This document shows positions 63,597 to 64,000 of a stretch of DNA of 64,000 nucleotides, one piece after another. Positions within the stretch are counted from its first letter, which is position 1. Every line of letters starts with the position of its first letter. The DNA lies in assembly GCA_014607495.2 (NCBI GenBank), contig CP053154.1, positions 11,160,001 to 11,224,000 of the forward strand. Reading direction: 5' to 3'. Made by a program: the position numbers and the translations under genes. The stretch is from Carposina sasakii. Its lineage: Eukaryota; Arthropoda; Insecta; Lepidoptera; Carposinidae. The notes beneath the pieces were generated by a model. It saw nothing but the letters and a program-made list of their open reading frames with translations, made no database searches and had not been told where the DNA came from.

Positions 63597-64000
63597 CTGT
63601 CATACAAGAAAAAAATATTTAAAGCAATGAGAAATATTATTATAAACAAAACGTTCTAGATGAAAATCTTGAGGGTTAGCACGAACTTCACTCCGTACTG
63701 CTATCGACTCGAAAGCAAAATTTACAACATCTGACAATATGACGATAGGGTTATGACGGACTCTACAGATTATGCGTGATAGTCAGGCAAATACTGAAAT
63801 GCTGAACAAGTACCATAGTGTTGAGTTATACGACAGTATTATTAATCACAGGAAATGCATATTTAATTTGATTGTTCGTAATGTTAGTTTTCCGTGCTAA
63901 TACAGGCCGTAATATAAAACTTGAAGATAGAATTAATAAGCTTATGACTTTCACGTTCTTCACGTACTTCACGTGCTTAATCGTCATTATACAGGGTGTT
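63597..64000. other. Window end: PI3K-C2 intron
   Basis: No further PI3K-C2 exon is seen. The last ten bases, after TAT, read ACAGGGTGTT, the start of another CAGGGTGT-type foldback element cut by the window edge. Confidence 0.45.

Overview
This is nuclear DNA from an insect, most likely a moth or butterfly. The base composition is AT-rich, the genes are broken into short exons with GT-AG introns, and introns and intergenic DNA are filled with small dispersed elements of the kind familiar from lepidopteran genomes: tRNA-derived SINEs, foldback MITEs, mariner remnants, jockey-like LINE pieces and the widespread repeat ending in a 'CAGTGGACTGCAATAGGCTGA' motif. The species cannot be named from the sequence.

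Four protein-coding genes were rebuilt exon by exon, with reading-frame phase checked at each junction. (1) Positions 732-22637, minus strand: a complete ten-exon heparan-alpha-glucosaminide N-acetyltransferase (HGSNAT), 589 residues, a lysosomal membrane enzyme of heparan sulfate breakdown. (2) Positions 24946-35051, plus strand: a complete six-exon secreted pancreatic-type lipase, 362 residues, with an intact Ser-Asp-His triad. (3) Positions 39167-63596, minus strand: 25 exons of a class II phosphatidylinositol 3-kinase (PI3K-C2, Pi3K68D type), covering the Ras-binding, C2, helical, kinase, PX and C-terminal C2 domains; its N-terminus lies beyond position 64000. (4) Positions 42883-44737, plus strand: a two-exon gene nested inside a PI3K-C2 intron, encoding a 319-residue Lys/Glu-rich protein of unknown function with a PPPY motif and a C-terminal TEV that looks like a PDZ ligand. 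A lone THAP-like zinc-finger first exon lies in the largest HGSNAT intron.

HGSNAT and the lipase are divergent, separated by 2.3 kb. The lipase and PI3K-C2 are convergent, separated by 4.1 kb that holds two clear MITEs. The genes do not form a pathway; this is ordinary insect gene order.

The most unusual structure is in PI3K-C2. A 98-bp unit, repeated seven times, straddles an exon-intron boundary, so seven identical 5' splice sites lie in a row. A second exon of the same gene has a tandem duplication of its 3' half plus its 5' splice site. Several transposons sit within about 10-20 bases of splice sites, and two hAT-like elements appear to have used the same CTCTAGAG target inside two copies of another repeat. 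I see no sign of a bacterial, viral or CRISPR-type system.
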